64,000 nt of DNA from CAXTEJ01 sp964243295. GTDB taxonomy: Bacteria > Actinomycetota > Actinomycetes > Actinomycetales > Angustibacteraceae. A program made the position numbers and the translations under genes. The stretch covers positions 1 to 64,000 of the forward strand of contig CAXTEJ010000011.1 of NCBI GenBank assembly GCA_964243295.1. The letters run 5' to 3'. Shown one piece after another: positions 16,612 to 25,344 of the stretch (its first letter is position 1; every line of letters begins with the position of its first letter). The notes under the pieces were generated by a model. That model did no database searches and had not been told where the DNA came from. It saw nothing but the letters and a program-made list of their open reading frames with translations.

Positions 16612-17395
16612 CCTGCACCTCCAGGCGACGTCGTCCGGCACGGGTCAGCAGGTGACCGGCGACGAGCACCGCCGCCAGCCAGCCGACCTGCGCGGCGACC
16701 AGCAGCAGGGCGTCCACGCCGCGCACGCGACCGGACAGCACGTCGACGGGATACATGAGCATCGATGGGAACGGCGTGGCCTGCGCCACCGCCAGCAGCC
16801 AGCCTGGGAACAGCGCGATCGGGACGAACAGCCCAGCGAAGAACCCCGACGCGACCATGTAGAGGATCTGCAGCCCCCGGATCTCGACGAGCCAGAACCC
16901 AGCGGCGGCGACGACGTAGACCGTCGCGAACGACAGCACGATGCCCAGCAGCACGCTCACGAGCCCGAGCGCGTACGGCGCGAGGTCCGTCGGCAGCACC
17001 ATGCCGGCGAGCAGCCCGATCGCCACGCTCGGCAGACCTCGCGGCAGCAGGCTGAACAACGCCGCCCCCACCTCGGTGGTGATGCTCGACGCCTGCAGGT
17101 CCAGCGGGCGCAGCAGGTCGACGACGACGTCGCCGTCCTTGATCCGCGTGGCCACGATGCTGCGGCCGTAGAGGTTCAGCGAGCCCAGCATCCCCTGCGA
17201 CAACCAGACGTACGCGCCGATGGCCGCGGCGTCGTACCCGCCCACCGTGCCGCCGGCCGCGGTGACGGTCGCACCGAGGATCGTCACCTTCAGCAGCCCG
17301 AACGTCGCGTTGGCGACCAGCCCACCCAGCGCCGCGAGCCGGTACGCCGACTGCTGCGCGAAGCCGGCGGAGAGCAGCCTCCAGTAGACCCGCAT
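16604..17395 (-). CDS. ABC-2 family permease (COG4587 type)
   Basis: First gene of the three-gene exporter, about 263 residues, starting MRVYWRLLSAGFAQQSAYR (ATG 17395; a GTG at 17407 is possible). Six hydrophobic segments are visible. The motifs WLSQGMLGSLNLYG and IKDGDVVVDLLRPLDLQA (the cytoplasmic coupling loop) are typical of this permease type. The downstream gene overlaps it by 8 bases, so the three are co-translated. A hairpin at 17450-17508 separates the unit from the glycan operon upstream. Confidence 0.88.
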   Translation of the reverse strand: MRVYWRLLSAGFAQQSAYRLAALGGLVANATFGLLKVTILGATVTAAGGTVGGYDAAAIGAYVWLSQGMLGSLNLYGRSIVATRIKDGDVVVDLLRPLDLQASSITTEVGAALFSLLPRGLPSVAIGLLAGMVLPTDLAPYALGLVSVLLGIVLSFATVYVVAAAGFWLVEIRGLQILYMVASGFFAGLFVPIALFPGWLLAVAQATPFPSMLMYPVDVLSGRVRGVDALLLVAAQVGWLAAVLVAGHLLTRAGRRRLEVQGG

Positions 17396-17449
17396 CGCCC
17401 CCCGCACAAGCGCGAGAACCTACCAGCCGGCGGGCGTTCCGGCAGTGCG

Positions 17450-17508
17450 CCGAGATGGCGCAGGTGGGGCACTTTCAGGTCAGGACTGCCCCAGATTCGC
17501 CATCTCGG
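17450..17508 (-). terminator. Hairpin at the 3' end of the glycan operon
   Basis: CCGAGATGGCG (17450-17460) pairs with CGCCATCTCGG (17498-17508). After a 5-by-5 internal loop, GGGGCA (17466-17471) pairs with TGCCCC (17487-17492). The stem straddles the stop of the GNAT gene at 17475. It probably ends the seven-gene operon before the ABC exporter starts. No U-run follows. Confidence 0.6.
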
Positions 17509-18491
17509 TGGCGGGTGCTGGCGCCGGCTGTCAACCGGCGGCTGAGCAGCACCTCGACGGGCACGTAGCCGAGCTGGGCGTACAGCGCCCGCGCGCCGGT
17601 GTTCCAGCCGAACACCGACAGCCCCACCGACGTCGTCCCGCGCTCGCGCAGCGACTGGTGCAGCGACGACAGCATCGCGCGGGCGTGGCCGCGGCGCCGG
17701 TGCTCGGGGTGCACGAGGACGTCGTACACGAACGCGCGCCCCTGGTGCACGGTGACCCAGAGCACGCCGATCTCGAGCTCGGGCGAGGCGGGGCCCGCCA
17801 TGACGGCGAAGAGCTTGTTGTCGGCGGTGTCGAGACCGTCGGGCAGCAGCTCCGCCAGGCTCTCGCGCGCTCGCTGACGAGCGTTCTCGGGCGCGACCAT
17901 CCCGGCCCGCACCAGCTCGTCGGCGTAGGTCTCCTCCTGGTCAGCGGACCACCGCTCGAAGCGCTCGTCCGACATGGGCGTCAACCGCACGCGCGACGTG
18001 GGGGTCAGCTCCCCCACGTCGTCGAGCCACAGCCGCAGCCGCAGCACGTCGGGCTCGAAGCCGCGGCCGGCGACGACGGCCGTGAGCACCGGGTCGGCGG
18101 TGTAGGTGGCGATCTTCAGCAGGTCGGCGCCGTCGACGGCCCGCTCGACGGCGTCCATGACGTCGGAGGCGGTCACACCGCCGGGCAGCGCGTCGCCCTC
18201 AAGCCACAGGTGCTGCACCTGTGCGACGCGGCCCCGGGTGTCCTCGATCGTGTGCACCCAGAGCCACCCGACCGGTTGGGCCGCAACGGGATCCACCATC
18301 GCGAGGACCGAGTGGCCCTCGGGCAGCTGACCGGTGGTGAACAAAGCCATCACCGCCGCGCCCTCGGCCTGCGCGCCTGCGGCGCCGACCCGCCCGGCGA
18401 GCTGACGTAGCCGGCCGAGGCGGTGCGCGGTGCCCGCGACCCAGGCGGGCAGCTCGTCGGCCGCCGCGGGCCGCAGCCCGAGCGACGTCAT
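17475..18491 (-). CDS. Tandem GNAT acetyltransferase-like protein
   Basis: Two GNAT-like halves in 338 residues. The N-terminal half (about 1-160) is divergent (PVGWLWVHTIEDTRGR ... VVAGRGFEPD). The C-terminal half (about 170-325) is canonical: VYDVLVHPEHRRRGHARAM is the acetyl-CoA-binding loop, and NTGARALYAQLGYVPVE the end motif. The ATG overlaps the glycosyltransferase stop by four bases, so it is the last gene of the glycan operon. That context suggests it may acetylate a sugar or amino-sugar of the polymer, but a general GNAT role cannot be excluded. Confidence 0.85.
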   Translation of the reverse strand: MTSLGLRPAAADELPAWVAGTAHRLGRLRQLAGRVGAAGAQAEGAAVMALFTTGQLPEGHSVLAMVDPVAAQPVGWLWVHTIEDTRGRVAQVQHLWLEGDALPGGVTASDVMDAVERAVDGADLLKIATYTADPVLTAVVAGRGFEPDVLRLRLWLDDVGELTPTSRVRLTPMSDERFERWSADQEETYADELVRAGMVAPENARQRARESLAELLPDGLDTADNKLFAVMAGPASPELEIGVLWVTVHQGRAFVYDVLVHPEHRRRGHARAMLSSLHQSLRERGTTSVGLSVFGWNTGARALYAQLGYVPVEVLLSRRLTAGASTRHRDGESGAVLT

Positions 18492-21400
18492 CGCCCGAGC
18501 AGCGTCTGCACCGCCACCTCGACGAGCCGGTGGGCACGGGCGTCGAAGGAATGCCCCTCACCGATGCGGATCGCGTTGCGCCGCAACGTGTCGTCGTCGG
18601 GAAACAGCTCGGGCACCGGCGTGCGCAGCAGCTCGGTCAGGTGCTCGGGCGAGCGCCAGGTCACCACGCTCGGACCGAAGATCTCGTCGGTGCCGTCGAT
18701 GTGGTCGCTCAGCACCCGGCCGCCCGAGGCCGCGACGTCGAACAGCCGGTTCGACCAGAAGCCCTCGCGCCGCATGTCGTCCCAGTGGTCGTTGAGCACC
18801 ACGCCCGCCGAGCGGTACATCCGCGGCAGCGCGTCGTTGGCCACCGAGTTCGCCCGCACGTACTGCGGCTTGACGAACCCGTCCCAGCTACCGCCGTAGA
18901 TGGCGATGTCCGTCTCCGCCTCGACCGCTGCTCGCACCACCGGGCGGTAGATGTTGCGGGAGTTGCCGACGAACAGCACCGCGTCGCCGGTGTCGGGCTC
19001 GCCGGCGTCCGGGGTGAAGATCGTCGCGTCGGTGCACTGCAGCAGCGGCTCGATCGGCACGCCCCAGCGCTCCCCCGCCTCGCGCGCCCACCGGCGTCCG
19101 GCGGCGAAGACGTGGTCGTAGCCCACGAGCTCGCCGGACGTGACCATGTCGGGGTGGCTGATCACCCAGATCAGGTTGACCTGTCCCGGCACGGGCTGCA
19201 CGACGTCGAGGCCGCGGATCACCAGGCGCACGTCGTCGAGGTAGCCGGTGTCGCGCGACACCGCCTCACGCAGGTCGACGACGGCCTCGTGGCCCTGGCG
19301 CCGCAGCGCGGCAGCCATCGACTGCGCGAAGTGCCAGTCACCCCACTGCTCACCACGCGGGCCGGACGGCGCGGCGATCTGCAGCGCCCAGCGCAGCGGC
19401 AGCCCGGCCTCGGCCCGGGCGCGCGCGGAGTCGACGTCACGGATGGTCACCGGGCGCGGCACGAGCACGTCGGGGCCGGTGGCGACGCCCCTGACGTGCG
19501 CCAGCCGCAGCCCGCTGCGGTCCCACGCGGTGGTGTCGGGCGCCGGCGCGGCCTCGCGCCACACCCGGCGCAGCTCGCGCAGGTCGTGCGGGTGCGCCGC
19601 CTGCACCGGCCGGCCGATCACCCACGCCTGCACCGAGGGCACGATCGTGGCCGCGCCCGGACGCCGAGCACGCAGCCGCAGCGTGAGGTCGACGGCGTGA
19701 CCGTCGTTGAGCAGCAACGGCTGCAGCCCGCCCACGGCGGCGACGTCTGCGGCGCGTGCGAGCAGCATCCGGTCGTCGGGCGCGACGACCCGCAGGGGTC
19801 CGCCGAGCGCGACGTCCTCACGTGGGTGGCCGACGAGCACCGGCACCGGCAGGTCGGTGGCGTCGACGGCCGTGACGCCCGCGCTCAGCACCGTGCCGGT
19901 CGGGCCGATCAGCAGCGGGCTCACGACGGTGGTGTCGTCGTCCAGCGCGTCGCGCAGCTCGCTGAGACCGCTGCGCAGCAGCACGTGCGGGTCGATCAGC
20001 AGCAGCAGCTCGCCGGTGGTCTGGCCGATGCCGACGTTGGTGCCGAGCGCGTAGCCGAGGTTGACCGGCGTGCGGAGCACCCGCACCCGCGGGTCCGCGA
20101 GCTCGAGGGTCGCCATGACGGTGCTGCCCGAGCGGCGCGAGCCGGTGTCGACCAGGACGATCTCGAGGTCGCCGTCCCACTGCAGCAGGCCTTCCACGGC
20201 CCGGACGGCGTCACCGGGCTGGTTGCTGACGGCGACCACGGCGCTGATGCGGCCGGGCACCCGCTCGCGGTCGCGCGCGTCGTCCCAGTCGACGAGGTGG
20301 CGCGAGCGGACGACGTAGTCCCACGTCAGCGGCTCGCGCACGCTGATGCGGCTGGCGTCCTGGCTGTCCTCGCTGTAGATCGCGCCGACGTACGGCAGCA
20401 GCTCGAGGGTGGTGCGCTCACTGATGCGCAGGACGAGGTCGTAGTCGACGGTGCGGCGCAGGTCCTCGGCGAAACCCCCGACCTCGGCCAGCACGCTGGC
20501 GCGCACGACGAGCACGTTGAGGTCGATGTGGTTGCCGATGAGCAGGTGCTCGCGGCCGCCGTCGAAGGCGCGGAACGTCGTGCGCCCGTTGTCGCGCAGC
20601 TCCATCGCGGTGTAGGCGGCGTCGAGGCCGCGGTGCTCCATCGCCGCGAGCGAGACCCGCAGGAAATCCGGCTGCCAGGTGTTGTCGGAGTCGAGGAACG
20701 CGACGTAGCGCCCGGTCGCCGCGGCGATCGCCGTGTTGCGCGCCCGGCTGACGCCCTCGTGGGCGCCCTTGATGACCGTGATGCGCGGGTCGAAGGTGGC
20801 CATGCCCTGCAGCACGAACGGGGTGTCGTCGGTCGACCCGTCGTCGACGACGAGCAGCTGCCACCCGCCGTACGTCTGCGCCTGCACCGACTCGATCGCC
20901 TTGCGCAGCGAGGGGCCGCGGTTCCACGTCGGCATGACGATGCTCACCAGCGGCTGCGCGGCGTCGGGCTCGGGCAGCCGGACGCCGGCCACCTCGGCCA
21001 TCAGCGCCTGCTCGGCCTGCTCGGGCATGGCGTCGACGCGACGGGGCGCCTTGCGCATGCCCTCCTGCTGCTGCCACTCGCGCACCGCCCGGAACGCGCG
21101 GGACCGCAGCTGCCCGTAGGTGATCTGGGCGTAGGCCGTGCCGCGCGGCTGCGGCAGCGGGGTGTCGTCGGTGGCGATCGACAGGAAGTGGGCGAGCGGG
21201 CCGCCGGTGAAGTACTTGGACTCGTGGTGCGCGAGCTGGTGCTGCACCGCGTCGAACAGCGGGTGGGGCCTGCCGTGCTTGGACCTGCGGCGCAGGAAGA
21301 CCGCGAAGGGGTCGAGCGAGCGGCCGTTCCACCGCTTGCGGTCGAACCACTCCGGCTCGAACAGCGGGGTCGGCGACAACCCGGCCGCGCGGCCCTTGCG

Positions 21401-21601
21401 CACGTAGTCGACGATGCCCGCCAGGTCGGAGCCGAACGCCTTCCGGCGCTGCAGCTCGTACCACTCGCGGTCGAAGGCGCCGGACGCCGCGATGGTGCGG
21501 ACGGCGAGCGCCTCGCGGGCGCTGGTGAGCGCCTGCCGCGCGCCGGGTGCCTGACGCACCCTCGGCGGGACGAGCGTGCGGACGACGGAACCGAGCTTCA
21601 T
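18488..21601 (-). CDS. Three-domain glycosyltransferase (GT2-GT2-GT1/CgeB-like)
   Basis: A 1037-residue protein. Residues about 40-150 carry two or three copies of a known glycan-synthesis repeat (FDREWYELQRRK ... GLSPTPLFEPEWFDRKRW ... HGRPHPLFDAV). A first GT2 domain starts near 218 (PLVSIVMPTWNRG), with VVDDGSTDDTP and the metal-binding FLDSDNTW near 300. A second, more degenerate GT2-like domain follows near 450 (IEIVLVDTGS-like, NLGYALGTNVGIG, LLLIDPHVLL lacking a classic DxD). From about 740 the chain resembles GT-B/CgeB-type proteins (NLIWVISHPDMVT, VLFVGNSRNIYRP, ASGGRVLSDHIDGTDEIFG). The ATG overlaps the upstream RgpF-like gene (ATGA). A cytoplasmic polymerising or branching enzyme is likely. 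Confidence 0.88.
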   Translation of the reverse strand: MKLGSVVRTLVPPRVRQAPGARQALTSAREALAVRTIAASGAFDREWYELQRRKAFGSDLAGIVDYVRKGRAAGLSPTPLFEPEWFDRKRWNGRSLDPFAVFLRRRSKHGRPHPLFDAVQHQLAHHESKYFTGGPLAHFLSIATDDTPLPQPRGTAYAQITYGQLRSRAFRAVREWQQQEGMRKAPRRVDAMPEQAEQALMAEVAGVRLPEPDAAQPLVSIVMPTWNRGPSLRKAIESVQAQTYGGWQLLVVDDGSTDDTPFVLQGMATFDPRITVIKGAHEGVSRARNTAIAAATGRYVAFLDSDNTWQPDFLRVSLAAMEHRGLDAAYTAMELRDNGRTTFRAFDGGREHLLIGNHIDLNVLVVRASVLAEVGGFAEDLRRTVDYDLVLRISERTTLELLPYVGAIYSEDSQDASRISVREPLTWDYVVRSRHLVDWDDARDRERVPGRISAVVAVSNQPGDAVRAVEGLLQWDGDLEIVLVDTGSRRSGSTVMATLELADPRVRVLRTPVNLGYALGTNVGIGQTTGELLLLIDPHVLLRSGLSELRDALDDDTTVVSPLLIGPTGTVLSAGVTAVDATDLPVPVLVGHPREDVALGGPLRVVAPDDRMLLARAADVAAVGGLQPLLLNDGHAVDLTLRLRARRPGAATIVPSVQAWVIGRPVQAAHPHDLRELRRVWREAAPAPDTTAWDRSGLRLAHVRGVATGPDVLVPRPVTIRDVDSARARAEAGLPLRWALQIAAPSGPRGEQWGDWHFAQSMAAALRRQGHEAVVDLREAVSRDTGYLDDVRLVIRGLDVVQPVPGQVNLIWVISHPDMVTSGELVGYDHVFAAGRRWAREAGERWGVPIEPLLQCTDATIFTPDAGEPDTGDAVLFVGNSRNIYRPVVRAAVEAETDIAIYGGSWDGFVKPQYVRANSVANDALPRMYRSAGVVLNDHWDDMRREGFWSNRLFDVAASGGRVLSDHIDGTDEIFGPSVVTWRSPEHLTELLRTPVPELFPDDDTLRRNAIRIGEGHSFDARAHRLVEVAVQTLLGR

Positions 21602-22536
21602 GCGGTGTAGCCGATCAGCTGGCGGGCGGGGAAGGACAGGCGGGCGGGCCCGACGAGCTCGCCCTCCCGACCGGGGTAGCTGACGGCGGTGCGCTCGAGG
21701 AACTCGCGGACGCCGTCGAACATCTCGGGGTAGGCGCGCTCGCACGCCTCGAGCAGGACGCCGGACCCGAGCCGGTAGGGGTCGTAGCGCAGGGTGTCGA
21801 TCTTGACGACGGGAAGCCGCGCGCCGTCGAGGGCGCGGTCGGCCAGCGCGGACATCGGGTTCCACGGCTCGCGTGCGAACCGTGGCAGGCTCGACAGCCG
21901 CTTTCCCTTGGGCCGCAACGGCGCCCGGTGGGCGGCCCACCAGACCTGGCGGGCGCGGGCGATGCGCCGGTCGGCCTCGTTCTCGGTGTAGTAGCTGCCG
22001 ATCTCGAACCCGGCCTCGAGGATCGCGCGGCTCAGGCCCAGCTCGTAGACGCGGATCACCCGGTTGCGGTCGGACACCACCTGCATGTCGCCCCAGAACT
22101 GCTGGAAACCCCGGGAGGCGACGACCCAGGGTCGGAACGCGTAGAAGAACGACTGCACGTGGCGCCTGCGGCGCATGGTCTCGGTGAGCCCCCAGGCGTC
22201 GAACGGGCGCTGCATCATCGTGTCGACGACGGTCTGCCACGGCACCAGCGGGCCGATGTAGCTGTCGTTGCAGACCACGACGAGGTCGTAGGACGCGAGG
22301 TCACCGACGGTGTCGAGGCCCAGCTTGTAGCTGTAGAAGTCGTAGCCCTCGTTCTCGCGGACGATCAGCTCGGCGCGCGAGGTGACCGACGCGGCGACCT
22401 CAGTGTCGGTGATGCCGGCGGCCGACACGAGCACCAGCCGCGTCGCCACGCCCTGCCACGCGTCGAGCTGGCGCAGCACGTGCGGCGCGACGAGCCCGTG
22501 CGGGTCGTAGTGGGCCATGACGACGAGGGTTCGCAC
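21598..22536 (-). CDS. RgpF-like rhamnan/polysaccharide synthesis protein
   Basis: Matches the rhamnan synthesis protein F family (RgpF), 312 residues. Characteristic parts are the N-terminal VMAHYDPHGLVAPHV, ENEGYDFYSYKLGL, LVVCNDSYIGPL and the FFYAFRPWVV...FQQFW segment. Family members take part in assembling rhamnose-rich or other wall polysaccharides, although their exact chemistry is not settled. Coupled by ATGA to the three-domain glycosyltransferase downstream. Upstream is a 195-residue orphan gene with a gap of 32 bases. Confidence 0.85.
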   Translation of the reverse strand: MRTLVVMAHYDPHGLVAPHVLRQLDAWQGVATRLVLVSAAGITDTEVAASVTSRAELIVRENEGYDFYSYKLGLDTVGDLASYDLVVVCNDSYIGPLVPWQTVVDTMMQRPFDAWGLTETMRRRRHVQSFFYAFRPWVVASRGFQQFWGDMQVVSDRNRVIRVYELGLSRAILEAGFEIGSYYTENEADRRIARARQVWWAAHRAPLRPKGKRLSSLPRFAREPWNPMSALADRALDGARLPVVKIDTLRYDPYRLGSGVLLEACERAYPEMFDGVREFLERTAVSYPGREGELVGPARLSFPARQLIGYTA

Positions 22537-22568
22537 CCGCCGACCCTACCCTCGCGCGCTGGTGGCGC

Positions 22569-23156
22569 TCAGCCTGCGGGCGGCGGGTCGAGCACGCGCT
22601 CGATGCGTGCCCAGGCCCGACGCATCGGCCCCGGCGCGCGCCAGCCGGCGACCGCCGTCGCGAGCTGCGCCTGCAGGTCGGTCGGGTCGCCGCTGGGCAG
22701 GGCCACCACCTGCACCGGCCGGTACGTCGAGCGCAGCTGGGCGAGGCGCCGCTCACGGTGCGCGGGCCAGCCGTCGACCGGGTGGCGGCGCGACCAGGCC
22801 CGCTCGTCGAGCAGGTGCTCGACCACGACGCCGCTGCGGCGACCGAGCGCGAGGTGGGCGCCGTCGAGCACCAGCACGAACCTCGCCCGCCGGCAGGCAG
22901 CCGAGACCTGCGGCAGGTGCTCGACCAGGTGGGCCAGCCGTCCGGCGTCCACGCCGGTGACGTCGACGAGGACGACGGGCAGGTCGTCGGCGCGGGCGCC
23001 GAGCGAGCGCGACCAGCTGCCCGGCCGCAGCCCCGGCGGCGGCACCCGTGAGGCGGCGACGACGGCGTCGACGGCGCGACCGGCGGGCTCGCGCAGCCAC
23101 GCCTGCGAGCGTGCGAGCTCCACGGCGCGCCTGACCACGCGGGTCACGGCACTCAC
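22569..23156 (-). CDS. Unrecognised 195-residue protein of the glycan operon
   Basis: I do not recognise a family. GTG at 23156 overlaps the GT-B stop (GTGA), so expression is coupled. The sequence is Arg-rich and soluble-looking, with beta-alpha-like stretches: LPVVLVDVTGVDAG, ARFVLVLDGAHLA, RPVQVVALPSGDP. A conserved-looking VVVEHLLDERAWSRRHPVDG segment sits near residue 120. The strand pattern recalls one half of a nucleotide- or sugar-nucleotide-binding domain, but no motif proves it. Its fixed place between two glycosyltransferase-type genes suggests a role in the same polymer pathway. Confidence 0.7.
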   Translation of the reverse strand: MSAVTRVVRRAVELARSQAWLREPAGRAVDAVVAASRVPPPGLRPGSWSRSLGARADDLPVVLVDVTGVDAGRLAHLVEHLPQVSAACRRARFVLVLDGAHLALGRRSGVVVEHLLDERAWSRRHPVDGWPAHRERRLAQLRSTYRPVQVVALPSGDPTDLQAQLATAVAGWRAPGPMRRAWARIERVLDPPPAG

Positions 23157-24247
23157 GCCGCACCACCGGGCAGCAGCCGCTCGACCTCGGCCTGCGCGGC
23201 CGCCGCACCGTTCGGTTGCGCCGCACCGGCCAGCGCGCCGCGCATCCGCGTCCGCACCGCGGGGTCGCCGAGCTCGCGCACGACCCGGTCGACGCCGGCC
23301 GCGTCGAGCACCGGGACGTCGAGGCCCACCCCGGCCTGCTGCGCCCACTGGGCGCGGGCCGGCTGGTCGTCGCGGCCGGTGCTGCGGTTGGCCACGAACG
23401 CCGTCGGCACGCCGAAGCCGACGAGCTCGTGGAAGGAGTTGTAGCCGGCGGCCGCGACGGCGAGGTCGAAGGCCCGCAGGTGCCGGGCGATCGGGTAGAC
23501 CGAGACGCCGACCACGCCGTCCGGCAGCCCGGCGTCGCGAGTCGCGATGGCCGGTCGGGTCACGACCACCTGCAGCCCGGGCACGCCGGTCAGCCCCCGC
23601 ACGACGCGGCCGACCTCGGACTCGACGTCCTTGATGCTGCCCACGCCGAGGGTGACGAGCGCGGCGGGGCGGGCGGGGTCGATCCCCAGCTCGGCAGCGG
23701 CCCGCTCGCGCGGCAGCAGGTCGGTGTCGTCGAGCAGCGTGACCGGGCCGACGGGCACCGCGTCGGTGCGCCCGACGGTGGCTCCGGCGTCCATCGCGGC
23801 GGCGAGCTCACCGGGCTCGACGACGGCGTCGAAGACGCTGCTGCTGCGCAGCTGCCGGACGCCGAGACCGGGCCGCCACATCGCCCGCCGCGACCACACC
23901 AGGCGGACGTCGGGCAGCACCGACCGGCTCTCGAGCACCCCCTCGTAGGGGTGCACGCCGTCGAAGACGACGACGTCGGGGCGCTCGCGCAGCAGCACCT
24001 CGGCGAACCGGTCGGCGAACACCGCCCGCCAGCGCCGCGCGCCGATGCCGAGGTCGTCGCGGGAGGGGATGTACTCGAAGGGCAGCCCCAGCTCGGCCAC
24101 CAGCGGCACCGCCCGCGACATCGACACGACGTAGGCGTCGACCCCCGCGCCACGACGGCGGGCCATGGCCATCAGCCGGGTCAGGTGACCCATGCCGAAG
24201 CCGTTGGACGACACGTACATCACGCGGCCGGCGGGCGCGCCGGTCAC
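23153..24247 (-). CDS. GT-B glycosyltransferase (MurG/GT28-like)
   Basis: About 364 residues with the GT-B layout. The N-terminal half has the glycine loop MYVSSNGFGMGHLTRLMAMA (acceptor side). The C-terminal half has VTLGVGSIKDVESEVG and AVAAAGYNSFHELVGFGVPT, which is the donor sugar-nucleotide-binding motif of MurG-like enzymes. GTG at 24247 lies in a duplicated junction: a 26-bp tandem repeat (24243-24294) separates it from the upstream stop, where a GTGA overlap would be expected. Coupled by GTGA to the 195-residue protein. The sugar used is not predictable. Confidence 0.87.
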   Translation of the reverse strand: MTGAPAGRVMYVSSNGFGMGHLTRLMAMARRRGAGVDAYVVSMSRAVPLVAELGLPFEYIPSRDDLGIGARRWRAVFADRFAEVLLRERPDVVVFDGVHPYEGVLESRSVLPDVRLVWSRRAMWRPGLGVRQLRSSSVFDAVVEPGELAAAMDAGATVGRTDAVPVGPVTLLDDTDLLPRERAAAELGIDPARPAALVTLGVGSIKDVESEVGRVVRGLTGVPGLQVVVTRPAIATRDAGLPDGVVGVSVYPIARHLRAFDLAVAAAGYNSFHELVGFGVPTAFVANRSTGRDDQPARAQWAQQAGVGLDVPVLDAAGVDRVVRELGDPAVRTRMRGALAGAAQPNGAAAAQAEVERLLPGGAA

Positions 24248-24294
24248 GGCGCCTCGCGCACGGTGCTGGTCACGGCGCCTCGCGCACGGTGCTG
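24243..24294. repeat. 26-bp perfect tandem duplication at a stop/start junction
   Basis: The unit at 24243-24268 is repeated exactly at 24269-24294. It spans the last codons and stop of the GT2 gene (minus strand TSTVREAP, stop) and the GTG of the GT-B gene. Since 26 is not a multiple of three, the second copy is not read as coding; it pushes the two genes 22 bases apart. Confidence 0.9.
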
Positions 24295-25301
24295 GTGAGG
24301 AAGCCGACGCCCCACGACACGTGCATGACGGCCAGGACGACGGGCAGCATCGCCCGCGGGCGCGGCGGCAGCCCGGGCTCGATGCGCGTCGACCCGGCGA
24401 CCAGCGCACCGACGTACCCGGCCGGGACGACGAGCGCGGCGCGGCGGCGCGCGGCCAGCGCGAGGCTCGCGGCCAGCACGCCGACCAGCGCGGGCGGCGC
24501 GAGGTAGCGCAGCGACATGGTGCCCGGGTGCTGGCGGGCGACCGCGCGGCGCCAGCGGCCGTACATGAAGTACTGGTGCGACAGCGCCCGCAGGTCGGCG
24601 CGAGGGCGGTAGGTGACGCGCAGGTCGGGGGTGAACCACACGGTGCCGCCGGTGCTGCGGATGCGGTGGTTGAGCTCCCAGTCCTGGGCTCGCTCGAAGT
24701 GCTCGTCGTAGCCGCCGACCCGCGTCAGCGCCTGCCGGCGGAAGACGCCGAGGTAGACCGTCTCGGCCGGGCCGGCCTCGCCGCCGGTGTGGAAGCGCGC
24801 GCTGCCGACGCCCAGCCGGCTGCGCATCGCGGCGGCCACGGCGAGCTCGAGGTCGGTGACGCCGCGGGCGTCCATCATGCCGCCGACGTTGTCGGCCCCG
24901 GTCGTCTCCAGCAGCGTGAGCGCCGTCTGCAGGTAGCCCGGCGGGAGCACCGCGTGCCCGTCGACGCGGGCGACGACGTCGCCGGTGCTCGCGGCGACCG
25001 CGGCGTTGAGGCCGTTGGGCGTGCGGCCGGTGGGGTTGCGCACCAGCCGCACGCGCGGGTCGCCGGCGGCGAGCTCGCGCGCGACCTCGTCGGTGCCGTC
25101 GGTGGAGGGCCCGAGCGCGAGGACGACCTCGAGCTCGGCGTCCAGCTGCTGCTCGAGCACGCGGCTGACCGCCTCGCGCAGGTGGCGGCGCTCGTTGAGC
25201 ACCGGCATCACCACGCTCACGGTGGTGCCTGCTGTCGAGCGCGGCGTCGCGTCCATGGCCGTCGCAGGGTACCCCTGGCGCTGCGGGGCCACCTCGCTCA
25301 T
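24270..25301 (-). CDS. GT2-family glycosyltransferase with C-terminal membrane helices
   Basis: About 343 residues. The GT2 core starts with TTVSVVMPVLNERRHLREAV, followed by VVLALGPSTDGTDEV (the GPSTDGT nucleotide-binding variant seen in succinoglycan-type ExoA enzymes), VARVDGHAVLPPGYL (DGH in place of the usual DxD, also ExoA-like), and GGYDEHFERAQDWELNHRI with the ED/QDWE catalytic region. Two or three hydrophobic segments lie after residue 250. Starts at 25331 (GTG) and 25256 (ATG) are possible alternatives. It follows the LCP gene by about 43 bases. Confidence 0.87.
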   Translation of the reverse strand: MSEVAPQRQGYPATAMDATPRSTAGTTVSVVMPVLNERRHLREAVSRVLEQQLDAELEVVLALGPSTDGTDEVARELAAGDPRVRLVRNPTGRTPNGLNAAVAASTGDVVARVDGHAVLPPGYLQTALTLLETTGADNVGGMMDARGVTDLELAVAAAMRSRLGVGSARFHTGGEAGPAETVYLGVFRRQALTRVGGYDEHFERAQDWELNHRIRSTGGTVWFTPDLRVTYRPRADLRALSHQYFMYGRWRRAVARQHPGTMSLRYLAPPALVGVLAASLALAARRRAALVVPAGYVGALVAGSTRIEPGLPPRPRAMLPVVLAVMHVSWGVGFLTSTVREAP

Positions 25302-25344
25302 CGGGCGCGTGTCACGGGGGTCGGGCCCCACGGCACCGGCCGGC

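Noticed and set aside
18530..21610. Plus-strand open frame of about 1000 codons opposite the large glycosyltransferase
   Set aside because: Composition is that of a high-GC shadow frame (His/Arg/Asp-rich, no motifs), while the minus strand has clear glycosyltransferase motifs.
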